From assembly GCA_013350335.1 (NCBI GenBank), contig CM023538.1, positions 59,385,080 to 59,449,079 on the forward strand: DNA of 64,000 nt, written 5' to 3'. This DNA comes from Chimonanthus salicifolius. Taxonomy: Eukaryota; Streptophyta; Magnoliopsida; Laurales; Calycanthaceae. Numbering within the stretch: the first letter of the stretch is position 1; each line of letters starts with the position of its first letter. This document shows, piece by piece, positions 45,130 to 56,334 of the stretch. A program made the translations under genes and the position numbers. The notes beneath the pieces are model-generated. The model was not told the DNA's origin. It did not search any database and was given only the letters and a program-made list of their open reading frames with translations.

Positions 45130-46013
45130 TAAATTATGTGGCATAGCCAGCTATATTAATGTTCACCGTACCGGCTGTCCTAAACAGTAGGGTTGGGAAC
45201 GGAAGAGTAAGAAGAGATAAATGGGTCACAAGGGTAGTAGGTGAAGAGTATTTAAAGTAGAGGAAAAGGTGAATTAAATGTCATTGATAGTTCAAGGCCA
45301 AAGTTTCATAAATTCATGTTCTTGAAAAATTGAGGATGCATGGTTGCCCCATCTTTATCTTTGTATGGGTTTGTTGGTGCAATCCTATCTCTATTTAAGG
45401 CCTCTTCTAGTAGATCCGATCTGTTCATGGAGTCAAGTATCAAGAGCATTTACAAGTTAAACCATTGAATTGTTGTAGCAATACTCAGTGATGGTTGTGG
45501 AATCAAGTCAAAAATGAAAATGAAAGCCAGTGTTGTCCCTCCCATCTTTCTATGTATGGTTCTCTGTTTTTGAAATCCAATCTCTGTTAGGTTCAATCTG
45601 TTCATGGAGGGCAAGCATCAGCCGCAATTAGAACCAAACCTTTGAATTGTTGTAGTGATACTCAAAGATGGTTATGGAAAAGTTCTGGTACAAATTTATT
45701 TTCAAGCTTTTTATACATGCATGATTTTGATCCGATGGTTACTTTCATAGAAGCATCAAGAACATTGGCATGTTGTGGCTTTTGTGTCAATAATTCAACC
45801 TTCTGAACGGGTGTAGCATTGTCCATGACTCATCTAGGTAATTTCTAGGAAATATGGAATCTATTAATCTTCATACTCCTACTGATGTGAATAGCGTTGT
45901 CCAGGACACTAAACCAGAACCTGATGCAAATATTATTTGTTTCATAGTTTCTCAAAATCATATTTTTTTACATTGAGAATGAAATGAACATGCCCCCAAA
46001 AGTTGTTTTAGAT

Positions 46014-46161
46014 ACCCACATATGTGTAGATCAACTGGTTGGCTCCTTTCTCAAGAAAGGGGAGGTTGTAGGTTCGAGATCTCATGATTTAACTTTTGGT
46101 GTGTCTTACGGGTAATGGACTCTCACCTGTGGGGATTTTACGTACACGTAAATTAAAAAAG
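46014..46161 (+). mobile_element. tRNA-derived SINE with 15-bp target duplication
   Basis: A-box-like TAGATCAACTGG, B-box GGTTCGAGATC, A-rich tail. The flanks aaagttgttttagat (45999-46013, 46162-46176) are perfect. The corresponding site in copy 1 (near 34.85 kb) is empty, so insertion followed the duplication. Confidence 0.9.
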
Positions 46162-46759
46162 AAAGTTGTTTTAGATGACCGAAATAATGAGATAGCTAAA
46201 ATGTCCAAGACAAAGATACTAAATGGCCAAAATATGAGATAGCCAAAATGTCGAAGAGGGATACTAAATGGCCAAAATATATCATTTAAAAATTATAATT
46301 TTCAGAGGGATGCAGTATCCCTTTTTCCTATGCACATTTATATGTATTCTTCTCAATGAAAGGTGTAGTGGAATTGATAGTGACACTTAAATTTTGTAAT
46401 CTCAAGGGAGATCAGAGTATCTTTTCACTATTTAGATGAGAATGGAGGTTGATAAATCTTTTCACCACTTAGATGAGAATAAGTGAATGAATGGATAAAT
46501 GAGATGTCTTTTTTAATTAATTGCATTGATGTGTTTTGTCATCATTTAAGTATTGAAAAGGTATACTGGTGTCTCTTGTTATAAAAAATATTAGTGTCTC
46601 CTTCATTTTTAAGGTTCAGATATCTTATATTTTCATCCAATCCTCACTAACTATGTCAAACTCAACCCGGTTGTAGTTCATTTATTAAATGGTCCAATTT
46701 TGGCCTTGAACACGAGTTAGGTTAGGACTTTCCTGGCAAGTCTCTAACAAGTTGATCAT

Positions 46760-47285
46760 TCAGTGTACCATTGTGAAAGAGATATATCATTGAATAAATA
46801 AACTCTCAATATTATTTTATTAATTTTTTATTAAATTATTGGTTTATCTTTTGCAGAAAAATATTATTTGAACTGAGTCAACTTATTTATTTATTTAAAA
46901 ATAAGTCTCATCGTATCGATATCATTTTCTCCATGAGAGTCCATACCCGTGACTCTTTTGCGCTGTGAAGCTCACTTAGACTGGTAGTGTCGGCATGCAT
47001 TTGCTGGAAGGGTAACTACCAATCTTGATAGGTTGGTTGGTTGGATATGTTGTATATTGACACGGCAATAGGTGGGTTTGTCAAGTCTATCTATTCGTAA
47101 TTGGGTTTTGGTTAGCTCTATTAATTTATAAACGGGTTTGGATTCTTTCTATTCACTTATGGTGGATCATTTATTAAATGTGTTAGGTTGGGTTCAAGTA
47201 TAAAAATTAATTCTAGATTGATTAAATGAGTATCTTAGATGATGTTGACAATGAGATTGATAAGTAATTTTGGAGACATTGATTA
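46760..47285. other. AT-rich spacer
   Basis: No gene, RNA or bounded element seen. Confidence 0.5.
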
Positions 47286-47460
47286 ACCCAAAAGAGTTTG
47301 AGTGATGGTCAGGAACCCGTGATAGGAAATGTGAATTCTAACTTCGATTTTCACTCAATTTCAAAGAGTCACTTTCTATAAAGTTACCTAGTGTGTGAGG
47401 GTCTATGTTTCGATAATTAGTTGGGTGCTCTAAGAAATCTCGACAGTGTTTGATTGAAAT
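47285..47460 (+). mobile_element. SINE, older copy (GGTCAAGAACCC family)
   Basis: GATGGTCAGGAACCCGTGA, a B-box-like TTCTAACTTCGATTTTCAC, GAGTCACTTTCTATAAAG and GGTGCTCTAAGAAATC follow the order seen at 61672-61862. No tail or target repeat is readable. Confidence 0.55.
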
Positions 47461-47851
47461 GATTTCAATTATTTATTAAATAGACAAATTCAATTGAACT
47501 TATTAAATGCATTAATAAATTGACCTGCCTATCTTAAAGGAATTGATTTTATCTTTCTTGACTCATCTAACATGGCCCAACTATTCACTTATCGCCAATT
47601 TATTTTTTAGAAAAACTCGTAAAGAAATTTTCTTCTAAAAGTTGGTTCGGACTAATATTAAACATCTTGATTATACATATATTTGACTTGACCTATTGAG
47701 TAAATGAGTTGACATGATCCGACTCAGTTTAAATAACTTGACATGTAAAATAATATTTATTATTATTATTATCTTTAAGTGATTTATGTCACCAATCTTT
47801 AATTGATCTTTATATTTAAATTTAATAAATTATTTCTAACACTTGTAAGTA

Positions 47852-47935
47852 ATTTTTCTTTCTTTTTTGAATTTACGTTGCAATCTACCATTTTCTGAGG
47901 CAGAAGGTAACCATTTGAGTTACATCCATGTAAAT
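47852..47935 (-). mobile_element. internally deleted SINE, 84 bp, with 12-bp target duplication
   Basis: On minus: GATGTAACTCAAATGGTTAC, then CCTCAGAAAATGGTAGATTG and a direct jump to the A-rich tail; most of the body is gone. The flanks cacttgtaagta (47840-47851, 47936-47947) are identical. Confidence 0.75.
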
Positions 47936-48104
47936 CACTTGTAAGTATTTGATGCAAGCATCGGACCCGATGAACTCGTGAGCCTAATTGAAGATGAGCT
48001 TGTCCAATTGATCAAAATTGATGAGTTCATTCTCTACAACCCACCATTGGAACCATGGTGGGAAGAGACGGCCCCACTTTAAGTGCCATGTTAGTAGTCA
48101 CAGC

Positions 48105-48369
48105 CAGGGGTTTAAAAATCAGTATCGGCCGATACGATATGTCGACCGATATATCGTTATTGGCCGATATTTTTCTCTTTCTTTTTTGTTTTTTTAAATA
48201 TTGGCCGATATCGGCCGATATTTTGATATCGAGCCGATATAATACGGCCGATATCAAGGCCGATATTGTGAATATCGGGCGATACAATACATATCGGCCG
48301 ATATTTACATACCCAAAACCGATATATATCGGCCGATACGATACGTATCGGCCGATATTTAAACCCCTG
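48105..48369. mobile_element. hAT-like MITE with TATCGGCCGATA iterons, 265 bp, 8-bp target duplication
   Basis: Termini CAGGGGTTTAAA / TTTAAACCCCTG form an inverted repeat, with perfect 8-bp flanks gtcacagc (48097-48104, 48370-48377). The interior has some ten copies of GGCCGATA or close variants, often as the palindrome TATCGGCCGATA, around a short pyrimidine-rich centre. No real gene: the long frames on both strands are translations of the iterons. The 8-bp duplication and CAGGG start place it with hAT. Confidence 0.88.
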
Positions 48370-48654
48370 GTCACAGCACCATGGCCCCACTTTAAAATAT
48401 TAGACAGTGTCTATTCACCTCGTGGGCCCCACTAAATCCCATCAAGATATGCTTTGTTTGAAACAAAAATGGAAAAAAGATAAAGTCTTGGATGCCGTCC
48501 AAATCAGCCTAGCGATTGAAGGCTTTGGGACTGATCCAGCAAGGTGAGAAAGATATAGGGATTGGAGATAAGATCGAGCGAGTGGGTTATACTGTAGATT
48601 TGGACATCTTTTTTGAATGATATCTACCGATCATCCTAGCGATTGGAGGTTTTG

Positions 48655-48821
48655 GATGTAGTTTAATTGGTTACCTCTCATCTCAGGAAATGGAAGGTTG
48701 TAGGTTTGAGCTCCTATGACTTAACTTTGGTGTGTCCTAGGGGTAGTGGACTCACCCGTGAGGACTTTAGTAGGATTGTATCTGAGTTTTCCACAAGACA
48801 CAAGTAAATAAAAAAAAAAAC
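48655..48821 (+). mobile_element. tRNA-derived SINE, same family as 46014
   Basis: GATGTAGTTTAATTGGTTAC (A-box), GGTTTGAGCTCC (B-box), GGTGTGTCCTAGGGGTAGTG, then the A-run at about 48810-48821. The target duplication is not clear. Confidence 0.75.
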
Positions 48822-49169
48822 CTTACTGACCATCATTAAAAAAAAAAAAATCGAGCTAAAATGAGGGCAAGAAAATACCCATTCGATTTTGGGTAATCTT
48901 TTTAGAGGAAAATCTGCAGTGAGAAAAAAGTTAGGAGATGGTTTCCAAAACCATCCATCCAAAAAAATATGCGACGTTTGGATACCTCTGGGCCTAAAAA
49001 AAAAAAAAAAATGAAAAGGCCCAAACGTTGAATGGACAATGGAATAATAAATAAAATAAAAAAAGAAATGAAAGAAGAAGTAAGGAGACATTTGCCAGCG
49101 AAAAAATCTCAACATAGTTTTCTCAATTAAATTTAATAATTTATATATCATTATTAAATACTTGCAATT

Positions 49170-49290
49170 TTAAACAGTGTTTTAAAATTTGAACCGGCCT
49201 GTGGTCGACCGTCGCATGTGTAGTTCGAATGGAGAAGGAATAAAAACCCTTTCAGACTCCGGTTGAACTGGATTTTTTAATTCTGACCCT
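49170..49290. mobile_element. fragment of hAT-like element (CAGTGTTTTAAAA end)
   Basis: CAGTGTTTTAAAATTTGAACC followed by GTGGTCGACCG and TTCAGACTCCGGTTGAACTG resembles the left end of the element at 691. No right end is seen. Confidence 0.45.
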
Positions 49291-50035
49291 TGTTCGCCGC
49301 TCGTGAAGATAAGATTTTGGAAAACGATTGAATGAAAACAAAGATGGAGAAGGAGAAAGAGAAGAGGAGGAAGAAACTCGGGTGGCTGAAACTGAGTCAG
49401 AATCTGAGTCATGAATCTGAGTTTGATTCTTTCAATTTGATTTGGATTTGCATTTTTCATGTCTTACATTTTTTCTCACTCTTTACAAAATAAAAATTCC
49501 ACAACCAAGTTGATTCTTTGAAATTTCATTTGTCAAATAAAATTAGCGTCGGTTTAATATGATACATGCATGTCAGATTTAGTCATTCGAAAAAGACAGC
49601 AAATACTGATTTGAGATTATTAATTTTTTTATATTTATAATTGTATTTGAAGAAGGAAGAATATTTTTATTAACTATCATATTTTAATATTTTATTCAAT
49701 AATTTATAACTAGGACTAGTTTGACACTTTGACCAAATTTAAGTGAGATTCCAACTTTACTGAAGTCATTGAACCCTATCTTCAATGAGAAGGTTTCACA
49801 CATGGTTTGAAAAAATAGTCTCCACCGGTTAATATCGACAAATATGATTCGTATCGACATATATTGGGACCCCACTTTCACCATTTCAAGTAGACGTACA
49901 TAGACCGCTGGAGAAAACGAGGTAAGTCATTGGGAATTGATGGGTGCAGCTGTCAAAGATTGCTATTGATTTTCAAGCAGCCGTGTTTGGAAAGAATGAA
50001 TGAATGAATGCCGGAATGGATTCTTCACACTTCAA

Positions 50036-50871
50036 GGGAGTACTTACACAGTGCATACAAAATAATGTGCATAGTGTATTAAATAATAAAATCTCCTAAT
50101 ACACTTTAAAGTTGTTTTTTATGCACTGTGTATTTTCAAAATTTCTCAAATTGAATATCCGGACTAATTACGATAACCTAATAAAAATACTTTAAGACTT
50201 CAAGGTCTTTTGACACTCCTAAATATATTTTTGGCACACCCTAGGGATACCCTTATTTGTAAAACACTGTGTTTTAAATATTTAGGAGTGTCAAAAGACG
50301 TTGAAGTCTTAAAGTATTTTTATCAGATTATCGTAATTAGTCTAGATATTCAATTTGAAAATTTTTAGAAATACACAATGCTTAAAAAATAAGTTTAAAA
50401 TTTTTTTTAAAAAAATATTATGTACTGAACTGAAGATTCATTTGAATCATTCGAATGATTCGAATGATTCAAATGAATCGAATGACGCTGGAACTCGAAT
50501 GAATCGAACGACGGAATGAACGAACGTTCTGCTCATTCGAATGAACGATTCATTCGAATGAATGATCGTTTTATTCGAATGAATGGAAGGAATGGTGACC
50601 ATTTTTTTACTATTCATTCGAATGAATCATCTATTCATTCGAATGAATGGGACTGAACAGTATTCCGTGTTACTATTCAGCCCATTCATTCGAATGAATT
50701 GAAAATACACTTGATGATTCATTCGAATGAATGATTCATTCGAATGAATGCCAAAATGAACTGGGCATTCATTCGAATGAATGGAAACACGGGGGTAAAA
50801 TCGTAATTTCACCCGAAATTTCAGAAACGGGTGTGTAGAGGCAGAAAATCCGGGTATGTGTAAGTGCTCCC
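50036..50871. mobile_element. hAT-like foldback element with ATTCATTCGAATGAAT iterons, 836 bp
   Basis: Ends GGGAGTACTTACAC / GTGTAAGTGCTCCC; perfect 8-bp flanks cacttcaa (50028-50035, 50872-50879). The left half is a palindrome shared with 36209-36968 (AAGGTCTTTTGACACTCC with GGAGTGTCAAAAGACGTTG). The right half holds at least ten copies of the palindrome ATTCATTCGAATGAAT or part of it. Non-coding; the open frame on minus is iteron translation. Confidence 0.88.
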
Positions 50872-51003
50872 CACTTCAATGGTTCAATGTGTTTGGCATG
50901 GGATTCTTCACGCTTCAATAGTTCAATGTGTTTGGCATGGGATTCTTCCTTGCACTTTCTGAGGGTTTTTTTTCTTTGACTTTTATTTTATTTCTTAATT
51001 AGT

Positions 51004-51112
51004 TTTTTTTTTTTAATAACGTAGGAGAAACTCTGAGCTTACTCCATTGATTTGTTGTCAAGTTGACAGAGTGCGCTTATGCTTAGCTCTTCTAAAACCT
51101 CTAGAGGAGACG
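51004..51112 (-). mobile_element. SINE fragment related to 6989-7183
   Basis: After a T run, AGGAGAAACTCTGAGCTTAC and CTCTTCTAAAACCTCTAG match the 3' half of the SINE at 7 kb in the same orientation. The Pol III boxes are gone. Confidence 0.5.
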
Positions 51113-51757
51113 CCTTATTTTTTAATTATCAGATATCTTTGAACTAATCACTCTAAATTTATAGATGAGATTCCGAATATTGAATAGAAAAAAAGCTCAT
51201 TTATAATGGAGAAGTATAAATAGAAAGAAGTTGCAAAAATATATTTTTTTTAAACAAAGCTTGCACAAAACAAAGGAAAATAATTTCATGTAAAAATCTT
51301 TTTTTTTTTTTTATAAATATCTTTAAAAACAACAAAATTCAAGTTATTAAATGTTGGGAGTTAATCATATATTATTCATCAATCACCATCATTTGATTTT
51401 CTATTTATTCTTAGATGACTTTGAATTCTATATTTTTATTTTGGAGGGTTGCTACCCTCCCATCTCACCCAAACAAATACAAAAGTTATGAAACTTGTCA
51501 AGAACTAAAATCATCATAGATTTATATTTCTTTTTCCACTTCTTTTACAGAAATAATAAGTTTTGCACAGTATTACTATGTGCACTTAGTTTGGCGTCCA
51601 TTAAATGAAGCAATGATAGGTATGTTGGAAGAGTCATTCTTTCAATATATAGTTCATAAAAAATCACTTGACTAAATTGATCAGGTCATATTTTTAAATC
51701 CATCAAAATTTCCTTATTTTAAATTATTTTCTAATCCTTAAACTTTATAACTTTTAA

Positions 51758-51951
51758 TTTTTTTTTAAGACCAAGGTGTCCAAGCCTCTTAGAACACTAA
51801 TTCTTGGGTCATGTGCAAATCTTTTTATCCACATACACAATAATATCAAGGGGAGTGACCTTTTTTGTGTTGAAAATGATTTGAACCCATGACCTCCGGC
51901 AATTTAGATGGGTTCTTGATTGCCAAGCCAACCCTCACGGATTATAACTTT
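51758..51951 (-). mobile_element. tRNA-derived SINE with 13-bp target duplication
   Basis: On minus: GGCTTGGCAATCAAGAACCC, B-box GGTTCAAATC, poly(A) (the T run at about 51758-51766). Flanks ttataacttttaa (51745-51757, 51952-51964). Confidence 0.85.
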
Positions 51952-52599
51952 TAAAAATATGAATTTAACAATTTAATCAAGACTTTTGATTCCAATAAAC
52001 ACATCATCATCCTAAGAATATATTAAAGAAATATCACTTTAATATCAATGCTTAGCATGAGCATGCCTTGCTTATTCATGAGATGAGCTCAAACTTATCT
52101 TCAAATCAAACTTAATTGAATTTGGTATTAATTTTAAATTTGGATTCAACTTAATTTATTTATTTTATTGAGTTAAGGTTGAATTTATTTGAATCACATC
52201 GTGACATTTTATAAATTTTTCATGCATTATATCAGTAAATCACTACCCATCTATTCTATACACTTATTTTGGCGATCGAGTTATTAAAAAAAATATAATA
52301 TTATTTAAATATTCTTTTTTACTTTCAATTGTGTACATAAAATATTAATTATCAGATTAATAATAATAATAATTTAAATGGTAATAATGATAATGAAAGG
52401 TCTTGCCGTCTTAATTTGGTAGAATATCAAGTCAAGACAACATGTGACAATTGTCCAAGTCAAGCAAGGCTTTACTGGTGAGGGTGTCCATTTCAACTTG
52501 GGCAAAAAGACTTGACCAAAGTCTTTCTTTAGACTTTTAACATCTGAATTCTCTTAACCTTAGTTAATGACTTAATTCTAGAGAGAAGTATAGCATACG

Positions 52600-52780
52600 T
52601 CAGAGTTTAAATATTTGGGTCTTTTTTATTGTGTAATCTAAATTTTTTAAACGTTTTTACCTGACTAATCTTTGAGACATGTGTAAATCTCTCAATCTGC
52701 ACACGTCGGTACAAAATTAAGAAGAATGGTCTTTTTTTTTTTATTCGGAGGGTTTGATTCTAAGAACTCCCATAAAAAAG
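52600..52780 (-). mobile_element. SINE fragment (GTGTAAATCTCT family)
   Basis: GACATGTGTAAATCTCTCAA and CTGCACACGTCGGTACAAA match the body of the minus-strand SINEs at 58.9, 60.3 and 61.3 kb. The ends are unclear. Confidence 0.45.
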
Positions 52781-53407
52781 AGTAAATATTTTAGTGTTGT
52801 ACTGCTATTTGTTGTTAGAATATATTATCCGTTTGATAAAAAATAAAGAAGAATGGTTGGATAATTCATTACAGAAATTATTAAATATATTTAAAATAGA
52901 ATCTCTCACTTTTAGTTTTTTTTTTAAAAGTAAAACAAAAATATTGAATAAATATTTTTACTTCTTATGTTCAAAACAATTGTGAAGATAGATCGAATGA
53001 ATATTAATTTAAATTTAAAGATGAAAATAATATTTTTAATAATTTAAATCTAATCGTAAAAAAAGACTTTTTGTCCAAGTGGATAGCCTTGTTTAGATTT
53101 TTAAGATATACTATTTTTAGGAGAAGATCTTTCCATTCTTTGCTTTGGTTTGTGAAAGTTTGATTGGGTGTATTTTATTGATTTGAGTAGGATTAGCAAT
53201 AAATGGTGTGGTTAGATTCTTTAGATTTGAATCGTGTTAGTTACACTTACACGTAATAATAGATTATTTTAATAATTTGATTGAATATTTATATAAAAAT
53301 GTTTGTTTAATAATTTTGTTTTTCTTTAAAAATTAAAAACTAAAGATAATTTAATTTGAGAAAAATTCATTTTAATAATTTAATAATTTATATGGTAATA
53401 TATCTAA

Positions 53408-54285
53408 GTCGGCCATATAGACATCTGACTTTTCTTTCTCTACACACTCTATTTTCATTTTTTAGTGGCAAATTACTATTTTGCCCTTCCATTTTTTTCG
53501 GTTCCAACTAATAGACCGTTCATTTTGCGTTTGTTCATGTGGAGAAGGATTTTCAAAAGAAGTCGCTTTTCAATAGATTTTTACAAATAAGGTATCAAAA
53601 TCTATCTAATCTGAATTTTATGAATTCCGAGATTGATTTTAAGTGAAAAAAGATATAGTTTTGTACTTCAAAAATCATATCTAAAGAATTAAGGAGAAAA
53701 GACCTTCCCTCTTAATTATTTGGGTACGATTTTTGAAATCCAAAACTATACCATTTTCACTTAAAATCAGTTCTTGAGTTCATAAAATTCAGAGCAGATG
53801 AATTTTGATACATTGTTTGTGAAAATCGTTCGAGAAATGACCTCTCTGCGAACTATGACCTTTGCGCATTTGGCTCGGATTTTTAAGGAGACGGTTTCTC
53901 TACCTATTTCTAAAAATAAGGTATCAAAATTCATTTATTCTAAATTTTATGAACTCTTGAACTGATTTTAAGTAAACATAATATAGTTTTGGGATTAAAA
54001 AATTATATCCAAATAATTAAGAGTGGAAGTCATTTTTCCTTAATTTTTTGGATACAATTTTTGAAGTCAAAATTATACAATTTCACTTAAAATAGGTTAT
54101 AAAGTTCATAAATTTAAAATAAATAAATTTTGATATCTTATTCATATAAATAGATCGAAAAATAACTTCATTTTAGAATCCCACTCCATAACTCACGTAC
54201 CGAATATGTAGAAAAAGAAAGACCGTCTCACGTACCGAATAAATAGAAAAAGAAAGACCAAGTATCGACATGGGCGACATTTATC
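53408..54285. repeat. two adjacent hairpins, possible non-autonomous transposon
   Basis: Two diverged units, about 53570-53860 and 53900-54180, each fold back on themselves (AAATAAGGTATCAAAATC with ...GATTTTGATAC/TATC; TTTTAAGTGAAAA.GATATAG with CTATACCATTTTCACTTAAA). Outer ends GTCGGCCATATAGACATC and GTCGACATGGGCGAC-like may be terminal repeats, but no clean target duplication was found. Confidence 0.55.
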
Positions 54286-54432
54286 TAATCTTCTAAACTC
54301 TAAAGTGAACTCAACATCGGTAACGACGTTCCTAACGGCTGTTGAGTGTTGACAATTTCACATAACATGAGAAGGGACGGTACTTTGACACAATGACCAA
54401 AATACCCCTATTTAAAGCAGTACAATGTTCAC

Positions 54433-56330
54433 TTCTTTCAAAGATGGCTATCAGTTTTCAAACAGCCGTGTTTGGCAAGAGAGAGAGAATGAATGAATCC
54501 CGTAATGGAATCTTCACACTTCAATCGGGTTATAATATCCGCCCATATAATACGTATCCCCAGTATCAGTAGATATGTATTGATTTTTAAGGATCGTATA
54601 ATATCGGTTGATATGTATTGTATTGACTGTATAAAAAGGTTATCGGCCGATATGACCGATAATTGATCCAAAATATAGGTCACCATATCGACCGATATGT
54701 ATAAAATTTGATTTTTAAAAATTATTTTATTTTTTAAAAAATAAAAATAAAAACCAATATAGCCCAATACGGTCGATATATTAGACCATTTATCGGTTCA
54801 CATATCGGCTGATATTGTATTTATCGGTTTGGAAAGAGTGCTTTTTTAAAAAAAAAAACTGATATCGGTTGTGGGCTCCACATGATATCGGGGATATTAT
54901 GCCCGAATATCGGCCGATATATCTACCGTTTATCGGTAAACAATATCAGCCAATATTTCTATTTATCAGTTTTGGCAGTTTTTAGCAGTTTTAGGCGGTT
55001 TTTAAACTCAAGTGATGTCAAGTTTTCAACTTTGAAGTATTAGCGCCAACCATTATTATTAGATTTAATATATTATCTTTAAATCAATTAAAAAATTTGC
55101 CTCTAACATTAAGAATTAAAAAAATTAGATAGATTAAAATACAACAAACATTTTAAAAAATCATACTAATCACTAAATTTATCATAAATTTCTTACATAC
55201 TTTTTCGTAATTTTTAATAGAATTTTTTTAAAATTGGGATCTTACTTTCTAGAATTTTGTATTTTGATTTTTATTTTGTACTTTTATTTCTTAAGAGACT
55301 TATGTTATTGACGGTGAAATATTTCTTTAATTAGATGTCGATCATGAATGCGAGGGTCAAATTAAATTTAAGAAGTACAATTTAAGATGAATTTGTCCAT
55401 GACATTTACAATTGGAATTTGAGATGGATGTAACATGCATAGATGTTAGGTTAACAAGTGATAGAAAATATAATATTAAACATACAAATTTAATTTTGAT
55501 GATGTTAGCTTTTATAGGAGATCTTAAATATTTATTATTAATTGTTTTATCTTAACTTAGAATAAAAGTATGTAAAATGCTTAATCACTAAATTTATCAA
55601 AAATTTCGTACATACTTTTTCATAATTTTAATTTTTTTTTTATCATTTCTCTTCATTTTATTGTTAATTTTAATATTAATCGTATTCGAAACTTAAATGA
55701 ATAATTTGAATATGTATATGACCGATATTTAATAAAAAAAATTATATTTCCAAGAAGCCCCAATTTTTTTGAAATTACCATAAAATTTTCGGACCAAAAT
55801 ACAAATAAATGGAAATATCGGATGAGAGAGAAACTTATCGGCCGATATTTGCATATCGGCCTCACTGTTTTTTATACCCCTGCTTCAATGTGTTTGAATG
55901 GACTTCTTCCATTCACTTTCTGAGGGGGAGTTTTTTTTTTAAAAAACTTTTATTTTATTTTTTAATTAGTTGAAATAAATTTATCAGATATCTTTGAATT
56001 AATCCCTATAAATGTATAGACGAGATTCAGAACATTAATAGAAAAAGCTCATTTACACTCGAGAAATAAAAATATAAAGAAGTTGCAAATATAATTTCTT
56101 TTAAAAAAAGCTTGCACAAAACAAAGGAAAATAAATTCATGTAAAAACCAATTTTTTTTTTATAAAAATATTGCACAGAACATATCTTTATAAAAATAAA
56201 ATTCAAGTTATTAAATGTTGGGAGTTAATCATATATTATTCATCAATCATCATCATTTGATTTTCTATTTATTCTTAGATGACTTTGAATTCTATATTTT
56301 CATTTTGGAGGATTGCTGCCCTCCAATCTC
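54433..56330 (+). repeat. second segmental duplication, copy B
   Basis: Partner of 49945-51465, with the same order of landmarks. It is interrupted at 54526-55882 by a CGGCCGATA element instead of the foldback element of copy A. Confidence 0.85.
54526..55882. mobile_element. larger CAGGGGT/CGGCCGATA hAT-like element, 1357 bp
   Basis: Ends CGGGTTATAATATC / TTTTATACCCCTG; flanks cttcaat (54519-54525, 55883-55889), 7 bp identical. Degenerate GGCCGATA iterons fill about 54.53-55.0 kb and recur at 55.83-55.86 kb. Between lie about 800 bp of AT-rich DNA without a recognisable transposase. Confidence 0.7.
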
Positions 56331-56334
56331 ATTG

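Larger units (their letters stand above)
41846..46755 (+). repeat. segmental duplication, copy 2 (snoRNA host gene)
   Basis: Direct duplicate of 29491-38785, collinear over its length. It lacks the three insertions of copy 1 and carries its own: a SINE (46014-46161), the hAT-like remnant at 44.3 kb and the MITE at 44840-45129. Confidence 0.88.
49945..51465 (+). repeat. second segmental duplication, copy A
   Basis: Direct homology with 54433-56330: AGCCGTGTTTGG, GAATGAATGAAT..CCG, ATGGATTCTTCACACTTCAA, CACTTTCTGAGGG, TTATCAGATATCTTTGAA, AAAGCTTGCACAAAACAAAG, AAATGTTGGGAGTTAATCAT and CTTAGATGACTTTGAATTC. It is interrupted by the foldback element at 50036-50871. Confidence 0.85.

Noticed and set aside
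48105..48369. CRISPR-like alternation of repeats
   Set aside because: Plant nuclear context, palindromic iterons without uniform spacers, transposon ends and target duplication.
48027..48435. Long open frames on both strands rich in IGRY/YRPI repeats
   Set aside because: They are translations of the GGCCGATA iterons of the MITE at 48105-48369. Both strands are open for the same reason; there is no independent coding signal.
48714..49151. 145-codon minus-strand frame
   Set aside because: Runs through a SINE and poly(A) stretches, Phe-rich, no motif; compositional.
50627..50812. Minus-strand frame with repeated FIRMN/HSNE residues
   Set aside because: Translation of the ATTCATTCGAATGAAT array.
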